64,000 nt of DNA from JAEMQF01 sp963791595 (GTDB taxonomy: Bacteria > Pseudomonadota > Gammaproteobacteria > Burkholderiales > Burkholderiaceae_C). The notes under the pieces were generated by a model. That model saw only the letters and a program-made list of their open reading frames with translations, was not told where the DNA came from and did not search any database. Shown one piece after another: positions 1 to 9,230 of the stretch (positions are counted from its first letter, which is position 1; each line of letters starts with the position of its first letter). The stretch lies in NCBI GenBank assembly GCA_963791595.1, contig CAWBTF010000014.1, forward strand, positions 558,001 through 622,000, given 5' to 3'. Made by a program: the position numbers and the translations under genes.

Positions 1-28
1 GCAGGGCCTCGCGCGGCTCTCGGCCTGA
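1..28 (+). CDS. C-terminal end of an upstream gene (partial)
   Basis: Reading from base 2, eight sense codons (ending in A-R-L-S-A) run to a TGA at 26-28. Every third position is G or C, as in the real genes of this window. Another frame stays open to a TGA at 70-72, overlapping the next ATG as ATGA, but its codon use is poorer. Too short to assign a product. Confidence 0.3.
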
Positions 29-68
29 CCCTTGCGGCGAGGCAACGCGCGAACCTCGGCACGATGCG

Positions 69-1004
69 ATGACAACCGTGCTGAAGGTCCAGTCTCGCGT
101 CGAACTGCGCGTCGCCGGCGCGCACGCAACGCCGGGCATTCGCTTGAGCGCCGCCAGCGGCCTGGTGCAGCGCGAGGGCCGGCTCTATGTGATCGCCGAC
201 GACGAGCATCACCTTGCGGTGTTCGATGCCGCAGGTGCGAGCGAGGGCCGTTGGCTGCGCCTGTTCGAAGGTGAGCTGCCCGACAAGCCCAAGCGCCGCA
301 AGGCAGCGAAGCCCGATCTGGAAACACTGATCGAGTTGCCGGCCTCGGGCGATCTGCCCTTCGGCGCTTTGCTCGCGCTCGGCTCGGGCTCGCGCCCGAA
401 TCGGCAGACAGGCGTGATCTTGCCGTTCAACGCGCAAGGCGAGCTGAAGGAGGCGCCACGCCTGATCGATCTGGCGGCGCTGTACGAGCCGCTGCGGCGC
501 GAGCTGGGCGATCTGAACATCGAAGGCGGCCTGCACCTCGCGGATGAGTTGGTGCTGCTGCAACGCGCGAACCGTGGCGCGGCGCGCAACGTGGTGATGC
601 ATTTCGCTTGGGGCGATGTCGGCCCGTGGCTGCTCGGCCGGGGCGGTGCCGCGCCGCGAGCGCGGTCCCTGGTGGACTACGAGCTTGGCATGTTTGACGG
701 CGTGCCTCTGGGCTTCACCGACGCCGCGCCGCTGCCGGATGGTGGCTGGGTGTTCAGCGCGGCCGCCGAGGCCACGAAGGACAGCTATCTCGACGGCGAG
801 TGCGTCGGTTCCGCGATCGGCATCGTTGGCGCGGACGGCAGCCTGAGTTCGCTGCGGCGCCTGGAAGGGGAGTGGAAGGTGGAAGGCATCGCGGCAACTC
901 TGCTGGCCGATGGCGAGACGCTGGAGTTGACACTCGTCACTGACGCCGACGACCGCAGTCTGCCCGCCTTGTGCCTGACGGTCCGCGCACCGCTGCGCGC
1001 CTGA
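69..1004 (+). CDS. Unrecognised cytoplasmic protein, DUF6929-like
   Basis: This 311-residue protein has no signal peptide or membrane segment. It reads as alternating short beta-type stretches with phrases such as VIADDEHHLAVFD, LLALGSGSRPNR, LNIEGG and WKVEGI, which suggests a propeller-like fold of the kind seen in phytase-like or strictosidine-synthase-like proteins. It resembles proteins annotated in Burkholderiales only as conserved hypothetical (possibly the DUF6929 family, from memory). The ATG at 69 is the first good start; codon use is typical of the window. No function can be assigned. It stands alone on the plus strand, followed by a long gap. Confidence 0.7.
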   Translation: MTTVLKVQSRVELRVAGAHATPGIRLSAASGLVQREGRLYVIADDEHHLAVFDAAGASEGRWLRLFEGELPDKPKRRKAAKPDLETLIELPASGDLPFGALLALGSGSRPNRQTGVILPFNAQGELKEAPRLIDLAALYEPLRRELGDLNIEGGLHLADELVLLQRANRGAARNVVMHFAWGDVGPWLLGRGGAAPRARSLVDYELGMFDGVPLGFTDAAPLPDGGWVFSAAAEATKDSYLDGECVGSAIGIVGADGSLSSLRRLEGEWKVEGIAATLLADGETLELTLVTDADDRSLPALCLTVRAPLRA

Positions 1005-1542
1005 CCGTGCTTGTCCGCTTCAGCCGGTGGAACCGACGCCGAACTGGCTGACTCCGAACGCCGTCTGCAAGCGCTTGTCCTCGGCACCGAAATGCGCCAA
1101 CGCACGTTGCAGCCAACCTGATTGGCGCGGTGCGTTTGGCGACTGCATCGGCCGCGACAGACGCAACAGCGATGACGCGCCACCGCGACAACTCGGCGCG
1201 TTGCTGCGCCTGGCCGGTGGGTCGATCCGGTTCACAAGGGGTTTCGGCGTCATGGCGATGGCTCCCTGGTTCGGGGCGCGGTGGCCGGGCCGTGGAGATG
1301 CGCCGGTGTCGCCCTCGTGATTGGCGCGTGCAAGCTTCGTGCCGCGATCGAAACGGGTTGGCGTTGCGTGCGCTTCGCGCAATATCACCGAGCCTAGCGT
1401 GTCGGGCCAACAAATCGCGGCACGCCGCGCAGCCAGAGCGTCATGCGTGCGACCTAAACCGTCGGTCGATCGGGCAAAGGCTGGGCTGTCGCGCGGAAAG
1501 CCGGTGAGCCGCTACGCAGCTGTCCGGTAGTCCCTGGGAGGT
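1005..1542. other. 538-bp stretch without a convincing gene
   Basis: Several short overlapping frames exist on both strands, but none has a recognisable domain, a ribosome-binding site with a matching start, or the strong third-position GC bias of the neighbours. No tRNA cloverleaf, terminator with T-tract or repeat was seen. The base composition is close to that of coding DNA, so a decayed gene is possible. It lies between two convergent genes. Confidence 0.5.
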
Positions 1543-3252
1543 CTATGCGGCCGCGCGGTACCCGCGCGGTATGGCCCCCAGCAAGCGCTTCGTGTATTCC
1601 TCACGCGGCGCGTCGAGGATCTGCTCGACGCTCGCCTGCTCGACCACCGCGCCGTCCTTCATCACCATCACTTCGTCGGCCATGAAGCGCACCACGGCGA
1701 GGTCGTGGCTGATGAAGATGTAGGACAGGCCGAGTTCGTCCTGCAGGTCCTTGAGCAGGTTCAGCACCTGCGCCTGCACCGAGACGTCGAGCGCGCTGAC
1801 GGCTTCGTCGAGCACCAGCACCTCGGGGTTGAGCGTCAGGCAGCGCGCGATCGCGATGCGCTGGCGCTGGCCGCCGGAGAATTCGTGCGGGTACTTGTGC
1901 AACGCGCCCTCGGGCAGGCCCACTTTGGCGAGCAGCGCCTTCGCGCGCGCTTCGCGATCGGTTGCGCTGCTGCCGATGCCGTGGATCAGCATCGGCTCGG
2001 TGAGCGTCTGCGCGACAGTGAAGCGCGGGTTCAGCGACGCGTAGGGGTTCTGGAACACGACCTGCAGACGACGCCGCATCGCCAGCATCTCGGCCTTGCT
2101 CATGGCCAGCAGATCCTGGCCGTCGAACATCGCACGGCCCTGTTGCGGCCCGCCGCTCACCTCGTGCAAGCGCAGCAACGTCAGGCCGAGCGTCGTCTTG
2201 CCCGAGCCCGATTCGCCGACGATGCCCAGCGTATGGCCGCGCCGCAGCGTGAAGCTCGCGTCGACCACCGCCTTGAACTCCTTGCGGCCGAACACGCCTT
2301 GGCGCAGCCAGAAGCTCTTGGAGAGATTCGTCGCCTCGATCACGACCGGCGCTTTGGCGTCTTTCGCCGCTGCGGCGGCACCGGCCGTCGCGCCGCCGAT
2401 GTGGTCGTCGATCACCATCAACCGCGCGCTGCGCTGCTCCAGCGTCGGCCGGCACGCGAGCAGCGCCTGGGTGTAGGCGTCCTTTGGCGCGCTGAAGATC
2501 TGCGCCACGGCACCCTGCTCGCGCACCGTGCCTTCGCGCATCACGACCACGTGGTCGGCAATCTCGCCCACCACGCCGAGGTCGTGGCTGATGAACAGCA
2601 TGCTCATGCGGTGCTTTTGCTTGAGCGTGCCGAGCAACTCCATGATCTGGCGCTGGATCGTCACGTCGAGCGCCGTCGTCGGCTCATCGGCGATCAGCAG
2701 TTTCGGCTCGCACGAGATGGCGATTGCGATCATCACGCGCTGCTGCTGGCCGCCCGACAGTTCATGCGGGTAGGACGCGAGGCGCCGTTTCGGCTCGGGC
2801 AGGCCGACTTCGTTGAGCAGCGCTTCCGCGCGCTCCATGGCGGCGCGACGGGTGAGCCCCAGATGCTTGATCAGCGGCTCGCAGATCTGCGCGCCGACGC
2901 TGAACACCGGGTTCAGCGACGTGAGCGGGTCCTGGAACACGCAGGCGATGTCCTTGCCGCGCACGCGCTGCAGGTCTTGCAGGTCGGTGGCCATCATGTC
3001 GCGGCCCTGGAACATGATCGCGCCCTGGCGTTCGGCGTTGTCGGGCAGCAGGTTCAGGATCGACATTGCGGTGACGCTCTTGCCGGAGCCCGATTCGCCG
3101 ACCAGCGCGAGCGTGCGGTTCTCGGGCAGGTCGAAACTCACGCCGACCTGCTGGCCACCCACGTCGCGCCCCACCGCCTGTACCCGTTGCGTGACGCCAG
3201 CCACCTTGCCCAGGCGAAACGCCACACGCAGGTCTTTGATCGTGAGCAGCAT
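1543..3252 (-). CDS. yejF: Peptide ABC importer, double ATPase subunit (YejF-like)
   Basis: This 569-residue protein carries two fused ABC ATPase domains, the arrangement of YejF/GsiA. The first has Walker A GESGSGKS near residue 53, signature LSGGQQQR and Walker B LLIADEPTTALD. The second repeats these as GESGSGKTT, FSGGQRQR and VLVLDEAVSALD. An Ala/Lys-rich linker of about 40 residues joins them. Each half ends in the oligopeptide/dipeptide-type C-terminal extension (YTQALLACRP, YTKRLLGAIP). It powers uptake of peptides through the two permeases encoded just upstream on the same strand. The 18-bp gap to the YejE-like gene and the order B-E-F match the E. coli yej operon. Substrate is inferred, not shown. 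Confidence 0.9.
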   Translation of the reverse strand: MLLTIKDLRVAFRLGKVAGVTQRVQAVGRDVGGQQVGVSFDLPENRTLALVGESGSGKSVTAMSILNLLPDNAERQGAIMFQGRDMMATDLQDLQRVRGKDIACVFQDPLTSLNPVFSVGAQICEPLIKHLGLTRRAAMERAEALLNEVGLPEPKRRLASYPHELSGGQQQRVMIAIAISCEPKLLIADEPTTALDVTIQRQIMELLGTLKQKHRMSMLFISHDLGVVGEIADHVVVMREGTVREQGAVAQIFSAPKDAYTQALLACRPTLEQRSARLMVIDDHIGGATAGAAAAAKDAKAPVVIEATNLSKSFWLRQGVFGRKEFKAVVDASFTLRRGHTLGIVGESGSGKTTLGLTLLRLHEVSGGPQQGRAMFDGQDLLAMSKAEMLAMRRRLQVVFQNPYASLNPRFTVAQTLTEPMLIHGIGSSATDREARAKALLAKVGLPEGALHKYPHEFSGGQRQRIAIARCLTLNPEVLVLDEAVSALDVSVQAQVLNLLKDLQDELGLSYIFISHDLAVVRFMADEVMVMKDGAVVEQASVEQILDAPREEYTKRLLGAIPRGYRAAA

Positions 3253-3270
3253 CGTGGTGCGTCAGCGCGG

Positions 3271-4338
3271 CTATTCGAGCCCGCGCAACTTGGGGTCGAG
3301 CGCGTCGCGCAACGCGTCGGTGAACAGCGAAAACGCGGTCACGAACACCGCCATGAACGCGGTCGCGGCGGCGAGCTGCCACCAGTGGCCGAGGATCAGT
3401 TCGCTCTGCGCCTCGGCGAGCATCGTTCCCCAGCTCACCTGGTCGACCGCGACACCCAGGCCCAAGTACGACAGGATCACTTCCGCCTTGATGAAACCGA
3501 CCGCATAGATCGACAACTGCACCAGCGCCACATGGCTGACGTTGGGCAGGATGTGGCGAAAGATGCGCGAGAACGTACTCGCGCCGATCGCCTCGGCCGC
3601 GCGCACGTACTCACGCACCGCGTGCTTGATGAACTCGGCGCGCACCAGCCGGTAAATGCCGGTCCAGCCGGTCAGGCCGAGGATGATGACGATGCTCCAC
3701 ACGCCCTTGGGGATGATCGCGTCGGCGCGATTCAGCACCGCGGCAAACGTGAAGATCAGCAAGATGCCCGGAATGGACGTGAACACGTTGTAGACCCACT
3801 CGAGCAGATCGCCCAACTTGCCGCCGAAGAAGCCGCCGAGCGCGCCGAGCAAGGTTCCGATCAGCGTGGCGACCACGGCGGAGAGCACGCCGACCATGAT
3901 CGAGATCTCGGCGCCCTTCACGGCCTTGGCGAGCACGTCACGACCGAGGCGGTCCCCGCCGAAGGGCAGCGTTTCGCTCTTCACCGTTTCCACGGTTTTC
4001 AGCTGCGCGGCGCGTTCGGCCCATTCCTTGTAGCGCGGCGCGAGCGGGTCCACATCGGAGATGTCGACATTCGGCCCCTTGGGTTGGGCGATCGCGCCGG
4101 TTTCGGTGGGCGGTGCCGGCCCCATGAAGTGCGGCGGGGCGTTCGGAACGCCCAACTCCTGCTGCCAGCCGCGCGCGACCAGGCCCAGCGCAGATGAAAT
4201 GATCAGCACGAAGAACGCTACGACAATGGCCAACGACACGAGGCCGACGCGGTCGGCGCGGAAACGCTTCCACGCGGCACTCCACACGCCGCCGGAAGAA
4301 GCGGCGGCAGCGGCGTTGGCAGTCAAGACGGCACTCAC
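3271..4338 (-). CDS. yejE: Peptide ABC importer permease (YejE-like)
   Basis: An inner-membrane permease of the OppC/DppC class, 355 residues. One membrane segment lies near residues 32-54, followed by a periplasmic loop of roughly 100 residues and then five more helices. The cytoplasmic EAA-type loop is visible as YVRAAEAIGASTFSRIFRHILPN. The opening GDRLGRDVLAK before the main membrane block is typical of the OppC family (FGTDxLGRD). The start is GTG, 7 bp after the stop of the yejB-like gene, which implies translational coupling. It forms the translocation pore with that protein and is driven by the double ATPase downstream. Confidence 0.9.
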   Translation of the reverse strand: MSAVLTANAAAAASSGGVWSAAWKRFRADRVGLVSLAIVVAFFVLIISSALGLVARGWQQELGVPNAPPHFMGPAPPTETGAIAQPKGPNVDISDVDPLAPRYKEWAERAAQLKTVETVKSETLPFGGDRLGRDVLAKAVKGAEISIMVGVLSAVVATLIGTLLGALGGFFGGKLGDLLEWVYNVFTSIPGILLIFTFAAVLNRADAIIPKGVWSIVIILGLTGWTGIYRLVRAEFIKHAVREYVRAAEAIGASTFSRIFRHILPNVSHVALVQLSIYAVGFIKAEVILSYLGLGVAVDQVSWGTMLAEAQSELILGHWWQLAAATAFMAVFVTAFSLFTDALRDALDPKLRGLE

Positions 4339-4345
4339 AGGAACG

Positions 4346-5284
4346 TCACTTCAACACCACCCGCGGGTCGGCAATCTTGTAGAGCACGTCGGTCACCAGG
4401 TTCACGAACATCGTGATCACGGCGATGTAGATCGTGACCGCTTGAATCACCGGGTAGTCGCTGCGGTTCACCGCGAGCAGCACTTCGCGGCCCAAGCCCG
4501 GGATTGAGAAGAAAGTTTCGATCAGGAACGAGCCGACGAAGATCCCCGGCAGCGCGACCGACACGTTGGTCAGGATCGGGATCAGCGCGTTGCGCAGCAC
4601 GTGCTTCATCAGAATCGTGCGCTCGGTCAGCCCCTTGGCGCGTGCGGTGCGAACATAGTCCTGGCCGATTTCGTCGAGAAAGAAGGTGCGGTACAGCCGC
4701 ATCTGCGGTGCCAGGCCGACCAGCACCGCCAGCAGCACCGGCAGCGGCGTGTAGACGAGCAGGTTGGTCCACGTGCTGTCGCTCCAGCCCTGCACCGGGA
4801 ACCAACCGAGCTGGAACGCGAACAGGTACTGGCCGACGATCACATAGACAAGGAACGAGATCGACAGCGCGACGGTCGTGACCACCATCAGCGAACGGTC
4901 GGTGAGCGAGCCGCGCACGGCGGCCACCGCCATCGCGAACGGAATCGCGAGCAGCACGTCGAGCAGCAGGATGGGAATCATCACGGTGAGCGTAGCCGGC
5001 AGGCGCGTCATGAACAGGTTCGCGACCGATTCGTTCGTCGCCCAGCTCTTGCCCCACTCGAACGTGACGATCTGCTTGAAGAAGATCGCCAGCTGCTCCC
5101 ACACCGGCTGGTTCAGCCCAAGCTGGTCGCGAATCGCTTGAATCTGCTCGGGCGACGCGTTCAGGCCACCGAGGATTTCCGCCGGGTCGCCGCCGAAATA
5201 CTTGAACAGGAAGAACACCAGCAACACGACGCCGATCAGCGTCGGGATCATTTGCCAGAGGCGCCGGATCAGGTAGGCGGCCAT
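4346..5284 (-). CDS. yejB: Peptide ABC importer permease (YejB-like)
   Basis: An OppB/DppB-class permease of 312 residues from the ATG at 5284. I prefer this start because the protein then begins MAAYLIRRLWQMIPTLIG, the normal OppB-type N-terminus leading straight into the first membrane helix; a GTG at 5332 would add 16 residues of no family character. The family EAA-type loop is YVRTARAKGLTERTILMKHVLRN, and the characteristic FFSIPGLGREVL follows near the C-terminus. First gene of the yejBEF-like operon. The 207-bp region upstream is shared with the divergent solute-binding protein genes and must hold both promoters. Confidence 0.88.
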   Translation of the reverse strand: MAAYLIRRLWQMIPTLIGVVLLVFFLFKYFGGDPAEILGGLNASPEQIQAIRDQLGLNQPVWEQLAIFFKQIVTFEWGKSWATNESVANLFMTRLPATLTVMIPILLLDVLLAIPFAMAVAAVRGSLTDRSLMVVTTVALSISFLVYVIVGQYLFAFQLGWFPVQGWSDSTWTNLLVYTPLPVLLAVLVGLAPQMRLYRTFFLDEIGQDYVRTARAKGLTERTILMKHVLRNALIPILTNVSVALPGIFVGSFLIETFFSIPGLGREVLLAVNRSDYPVIQAVTIYIAVITMFVNLVTDVLYKIADPRVVLK

Positions 5285-5491
5285 GGGTGGGTGAGGTGCG
5301 GGAAGTTCGGTCGCGGTGGAGGGCAGTGGCACTGTGCCGGGTCAGGCGCAGCGCAGTCTAAGCGACGTGGTGCGGCGCGCTCACCCGAATTTGCCCTTGC
5401 CCTAGGGCCGGGCAGGCCCGAAGGCCGCGAGGCCGGGCAAAGACCTAGACTTGTGGCCCGCGCGGGATGGGCGCGGAACCAAGGAGCGAAA

Positions 5492-7375
5492 GTGAGCACA
5501 GCGTTGACGCCAGCGATGACCACCGTGCCGCGCCGATTGCGCGCATGGATCGGGGGCGGGGCGATCGCTTTCGCGGCCGGGCTGCCGGCATTGCTCTGCG
5601 CGGCGCAGGCGCAGGCCCCCGCCACGAGCCACGCAACAGGCCAGAAGGTGTTGCGCTACGCCTTCCCCGTGGCCGAGACCGGCTTCGACCCGGCGCAGAT
5701 CAGCGACTTGTATTCGCGCACCGTGACCGCCGGCATCTTCGAGACCCTGCTGGCGTTCGACTATCTGGCGCGGCCCTTCGTCATGAAGCCTCTTACCGCC
5801 GAGGCGATGCCGGAGATATCGCCCGACTTCACGAGCTTCACGTTTCGCATTAAGCGCGGCATCTACTTTGCCGACGACCCGGCGTTCAAGGGCGCGCAGC
5901 GCGAATTGACGGCCGCCGATTACGTGTACGCGATCAAGCGCCACTACGACCCGCGCTGGAAGAGCCCGAACCTGTACCTGCTGGAAAACGCGCGGCTGCT
6001 GGGGCTGACCGAGTTGCGCAAGAAGGCCATCGAATCGAAAACGCCGTTTCCTTACGACGTGGAAGTGGAAGGCGTGCGTGCGCTCGACCGCTACACGCTG
6101 CAGTTTCGCCTGGCCGAACCGTCGCCGCGTTTTCCTCAGCAGGTGCTCACCGACAGCTCGGCGTTCGGCGCGATGGCGCGCGAAGTGGTGGAGTTCTACG
6201 GCGACAAGATCATGGAGCACCCTGTCGGCACCGGGCCGTTCCGCCTGGGCGAATGGCGCCGCAGTTCGCGCATCGTGCTGGAGCGCAACCCGCGCTACCG
6301 CGAGGTGTTCTACGACGAGCGCCCGAGCCCGGACGACGCGCAGGCCGTCGCGATCGCCAAGCAGATGCAAGGCAAGCGCATGCCGATGCTCGACCGGGTC
6401 GAGATCGCGATCATCGAGGAGACGCAGCCGCGCTGGTTGTCGTTCTTGAACGGGCAGAGCGATTTTCTGGAGCGCCTGCCCAACGAGTTCGCGAACGTCG
6501 CGACCCCGAACAACAAGCTCGCGCCGAACCTGGCCAAACAGGGCATCAAGATGGACCAGGCGCCGCTGGTCGATTCGACGCTGGTGCTGTTCAACCAGGA
6601 GAACCCGCTCGTCGGCGGCAGCCAGCCGGTCAAGGTGGCGCTGCGCCGCGCAATCGCGCTGGCGTACAACAGCGATGAAGAGATTCGCCTCGTGCGCAAG
6701 AACCAGGCGGTGCGCGCACAGGGGCCGATCGCACCACTTGCCTTCGGCTACGACGCGACCTTCAAGACCGAGATGAGCGACCATGACTTGGCCCGCGCCA
6801 AGGCTCTGCTCGACCTGCATGGCTATCTCGACCGCGACGGCGACGGCTTGCGTGAACAACCCGACGGTTCGCCGCTCACGCTCGAATACGCGACGCAGCC
6901 CGATCAACTGAGCCGGCAGATCGCCGAGCTGTGGCAAAAGAGCATGAAGGCGGTGGGGCTGCGCATCGAGTTCAAAAGCGCGAAGTGGCCCGAGAACTTG
7001 AAAGCCTCGCGCTCGGGCAAGCTGATGATGTGGGGCGTGGGCTGGCTCGCTTCCAGCCCTGACGGCGACACGTTCCTCGCGCTCGGCTACGGCCCGAACA
7101 AGGGCCAGGCAAACCACTCGCGCTTCGACCTGCCGGCGTTCAACGATCTCTACATCAGGCAGAACAAGATGCCCGACGGCCCCGAGCGCCAGAAGGTGAT
7201 GCAAGACGCCGCCAAGCTGATGGTTGCCTACGTGCCGTACAAGATCAGCGGCCACCGCATCGCCACCGACCTGATGCACCCGTGGGTCATCGGCTACAAG
7301 CGCAATCCGTTCATTCGCGAATTCTGGAAATTCGTGGATGTCGATCTGGATGTGCAGCGCAAGGCTGCACCTTGA
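5492..7375 (+). CDS. Family-5 extracellular solute-binding protein (copy 1)
   Basis: Periplasmic peptide-type binding protein (SBP_bac_5), about 627 residues. I chose the GTG at 5492 because AAGGAG lies 5 bases before it; an in-frame ATG at 5516 is the alternative. The N-terminus has a positively charged start, a hydrophobic core and a cleavage-like AQAQAPA. The mature protein starts with the block KVLRYAF..AETGFDPAQI that is shared by all three copies in the cluster. The family hinge region is also present (HPVGTGPFRL, then RNPRYREV). It presumably delivers ligand to the divergent YejBEF-like permease. The length, about 600 residues, matches YejA-type proteins. Ligand unknown. Confidence 0.9.
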   Translation: MSTALTPAMTTVPRRLRAWIGGGAIAFAAGLPALLCAAQAQAPATSHATGQKVLRYAFPVAETGFDPAQISDLYSRTVTAGIFETLLAFDYLARPFVMKPLTAEAMPEISPDFTSFTFRIKRGIYFADDPAFKGAQRELTAADYVYAIKRHYDPRWKSPNLYLLENARLLGLTELRKKAIESKTPFPYDVEVEGVRALDRYTLQFRLAEPSPRFPQQVLTDSSAFGAMAREVVEFYGDKIMEHPVGTGPFRLGEWRRSSRIVLERNPRYREVFYDERPSPDDAQAVAIAKQMQGKRMPMLDRVEIAIIEETQPRWLSFLNGQSDFLERLPNEFANVATPNNKLAPNLAKQGIKMDQAPLVDSTLVLFNQENPLVGGSQPVKVALRRAIALAYNSDEEIRLVRKNQAVRAQGPIAPLAFGYDATFKTEMSDHDLARAKALLDLHGYLDRDGDGLREQPDGSPLTLEYATQPDQLSRQIAELWQKSMKAVGLRIEFKSAKWPENLKASRSGKLMMWGVGWLASSPDGDTFLALGYGPNKGQANHSRFDLPAFNDLYIRQNKMPDGPERQKVMQDAAKLMVAYVPYKISGHRIATDLMHPWVIGYKRNPFIREFWKFVDVDLDVQRKAAP

Positions 7376-7408
7376 GCGGCGGCGATTGACGTCGAAGGTG
7401 GGGCGGGC

Positions 7409-9226
7409 ATGAACATCGGTCGTTGGCAAGCGGGATTGCGGCCGCTGCTCGCGGCCACTGCACTGCTGCTGTTCGGCATCGGCACGGCACAGGCCACAGC
7501 GTCCAAGGTGCTGCGCTACGCCTTCAACGCCGGCGAAACCGGCTTCGACCCGGCGCAGATCAACGACCTGTACTCGCGCATCGTCACCTCGCACATCTTC
7601 GAGGCGCCGTACAAATACGACTACCTGGCGCGGCCGTTCCTGATCAAACCCAATACTGCGGCGGCGATGCCCGAAGCGTCAGCCGACTTCCGCACCTGGA
7701 CGATTCGCCTGCGGCCCGGCGTCTACTTCGCCGACGACCCGGCCTTCGGCGGCAAGCGGCGCGAAATGGCGGCGCAAGACTATGTGTATGCCTGGAAGCG
7801 CTTCTATGATCCGGCGAACAAGAGCCCCGTCTATTCCTCGTTCAACGAGGAAGGCGTGATCGGCTTGAATGCGCTGCGCGAGGCGGCGCTGAAGAACAAA
7901 ACCGCGTTCGACTACGACCGCGAGGTCGAAGGCATTCGTGCGCTGGATCGGTACACGCTGCAATTCAAGCTCGAAAAGCCGCGCCCGCGTTTTGTTCAGG
8001 GTCTGTTGGCAGACAACAGCCTGTTCGGCGCGGTTGCCCGCGAGGTGGTGGAGCACTACGGCGACAAGATCAGCGCGCACCCGGTCGGTACCGGGCCGTT
8101 CCGCCTCGCTTCGTGGCGGCGCAGCTCGCTGATCACTCTGGAGCGCAACCCCACCTACCGCGAAGTGCTGTTCGACGCCGAGCCGAACGCCAACGATGCG
8201 ATCGGCCAGGCGATCGCTGCGCGCTTCAAGGGCCGGCGCCTGCCGATGATCGACAAGGTCGAGGTCGCGATCATCGAAGAGAGCCAGCCGCGCTGGCTGG
8301 CGTTTCTGAACGCACAGTTTGATTTCGTGACGGTGCCGCTGGAGTTTTCAACGCTGGCGGCACCCAAAGGCAAGATCGCTCCGAATCTGGCGCGCCGCGG
8401 CATCGAGCTGCATCGCATCTCGAACCCCGACTTCACCTTGTTCTACTTCAACATGGAAGACCCGGTCGTCGGCGGCATGGACGAAGCCAAGGTGGCGCTG
8501 CGCCGGGCGATCAGCCTGGCAAGCGACACGCGGCGCGAGATTGATCTGCTGCGGCGCGGCCAAGCGATTCCCGCGCAATCGCTCGTCGCTCCCTGGATCT
8601 TCGGCTACGACCCAGCGTACAAGTCGATCAACAGTGACTTCGACCCGGCCCGCGCCAAGGCCTTGCTCGACCTGTACGGCTATGTCGACCGCGACGGCGA
8701 CGGTTGGCGCGAACAGCCCGACGGTCGCCCGCTTGTGCTCGAGTACGCGAGCCAGCCCGATTCGATTTCGCGCCAGATGGACGAGCTTTGGAAGAAGAAC
8801 ATGGACGCCGTCGGCCTGCGCCTGGTCGTGAAAGCCGGCCGCTGGCCCGAGCAGCTCAAGGCGGCGCGCGCCGGGCAAATCATGATCTGGCAACTGGGCT
8901 ACTCCGCGGCCGACCCCGACGTGCAGCAAGGCCTGCAGATCCTCTACGGCCCGGACTCGGGCGGTCAGAATCTGGCGCGCTTCAAGGATCCGCGCTTCGA
9001 CGACATCTATCGCCGCATGGCGAGCCTGCCCGACGGGCCCGAACGCCTGGCCTTGCTGCGCGAGGCGCAGAACCTGATCAGCGCCTTCGCGCCGCACAAG
9101 TACAACGTGCACCGCATCGTGCTCGACCTCACCCATCCCTGGTTGCTGGGTTACCGCCGGCCCTTGTTCGGCCGGCAGTGGTGGCACTACGTCGACATCG
9201 ACGAAACGAAACGTCCGCCGAAGTAG
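7409..9226 (+). CDS. Family-5 extracellular solute-binding protein (copy 2)
   Basis: A 605-residue paralogue of the preceding gene, 33 bp downstream of it. The signal peptide is a Sec type: hydrophobic LLAATALLLFGIGTAQA. It keeps the same landmarks as copy 1 (VLRYAF, GETGFDPAQI, HPVGTGPFRL, EESQPRWL.FLN, DRDGDGWREQPDG). The calcium-loop-like DRDGDG motif near residue 430 occurs in copies 1 and 2 and as DANRDG in copy 3. Divergence is spread over the whole length, so the duplication is old rather than recent. Likely co-transcribed with copies 1 and 3 and alternative ligand receptor for the same permease. Confidence 0.9.
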   Translation: MNIGRWQAGLRPLLAATALLLFGIGTAQATASKVLRYAFNAGETGFDPAQINDLYSRIVTSHIFEAPYKYDYLARPFLIKPNTAAAMPEASADFRTWTIRLRPGVYFADDPAFGGKRREMAAQDYVYAWKRFYDPANKSPVYSSFNEEGVIGLNALREAALKNKTAFDYDREVEGIRALDRYTLQFKLEKPRPRFVQGLLADNSLFGAVAREVVEHYGDKISAHPVGTGPFRLASWRRSSLITLERNPTYREVLFDAEPNANDAIGQAIAARFKGRRLPMIDKVEVAIIEESQPRWLAFLNAQFDFVTVPLEFSTLAAPKGKIAPNLARRGIELHRISNPDFTLFYFNMEDPVVGGMDEAKVALRRAISLASDTRREIDLLRRGQAIPAQSLVAPWIFGYDPAYKSINSDFDPARAKALLDLYGYVDRDGDGWREQPDGRPLVLEYASQPDSISRQMDELWKKNMDAVGLRLVVKAGRWPEQLKAARAGQIMIWQLGYSAADPDVQQGLQILYGPDSGGQNLARFKDPRFDDIYRRMASLPDGPERLALLREAQNLISAFAPHKYNVHRIVLDLTHPWLLGYRRPLFGRQWWHYVDIDETKRPPK

Positions 9227-9230
9227 CCCC

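Noticed and set aside
1705..4197. Very long antisense frame on the plus strand across the peptide ABC transporter genes
   Set aside because: Histidine/Arg/Gln-rich reading opposite well-conserved ATPase and permease genes; typical high-GC shadow frame.
4601..5491. In-frame upstream extension of the first solute-binding protein
   Set aside because: Lies antisense to the conserved yejB-like gene and would bury the signal peptide; AAGGAG before 5492 marks the real start.
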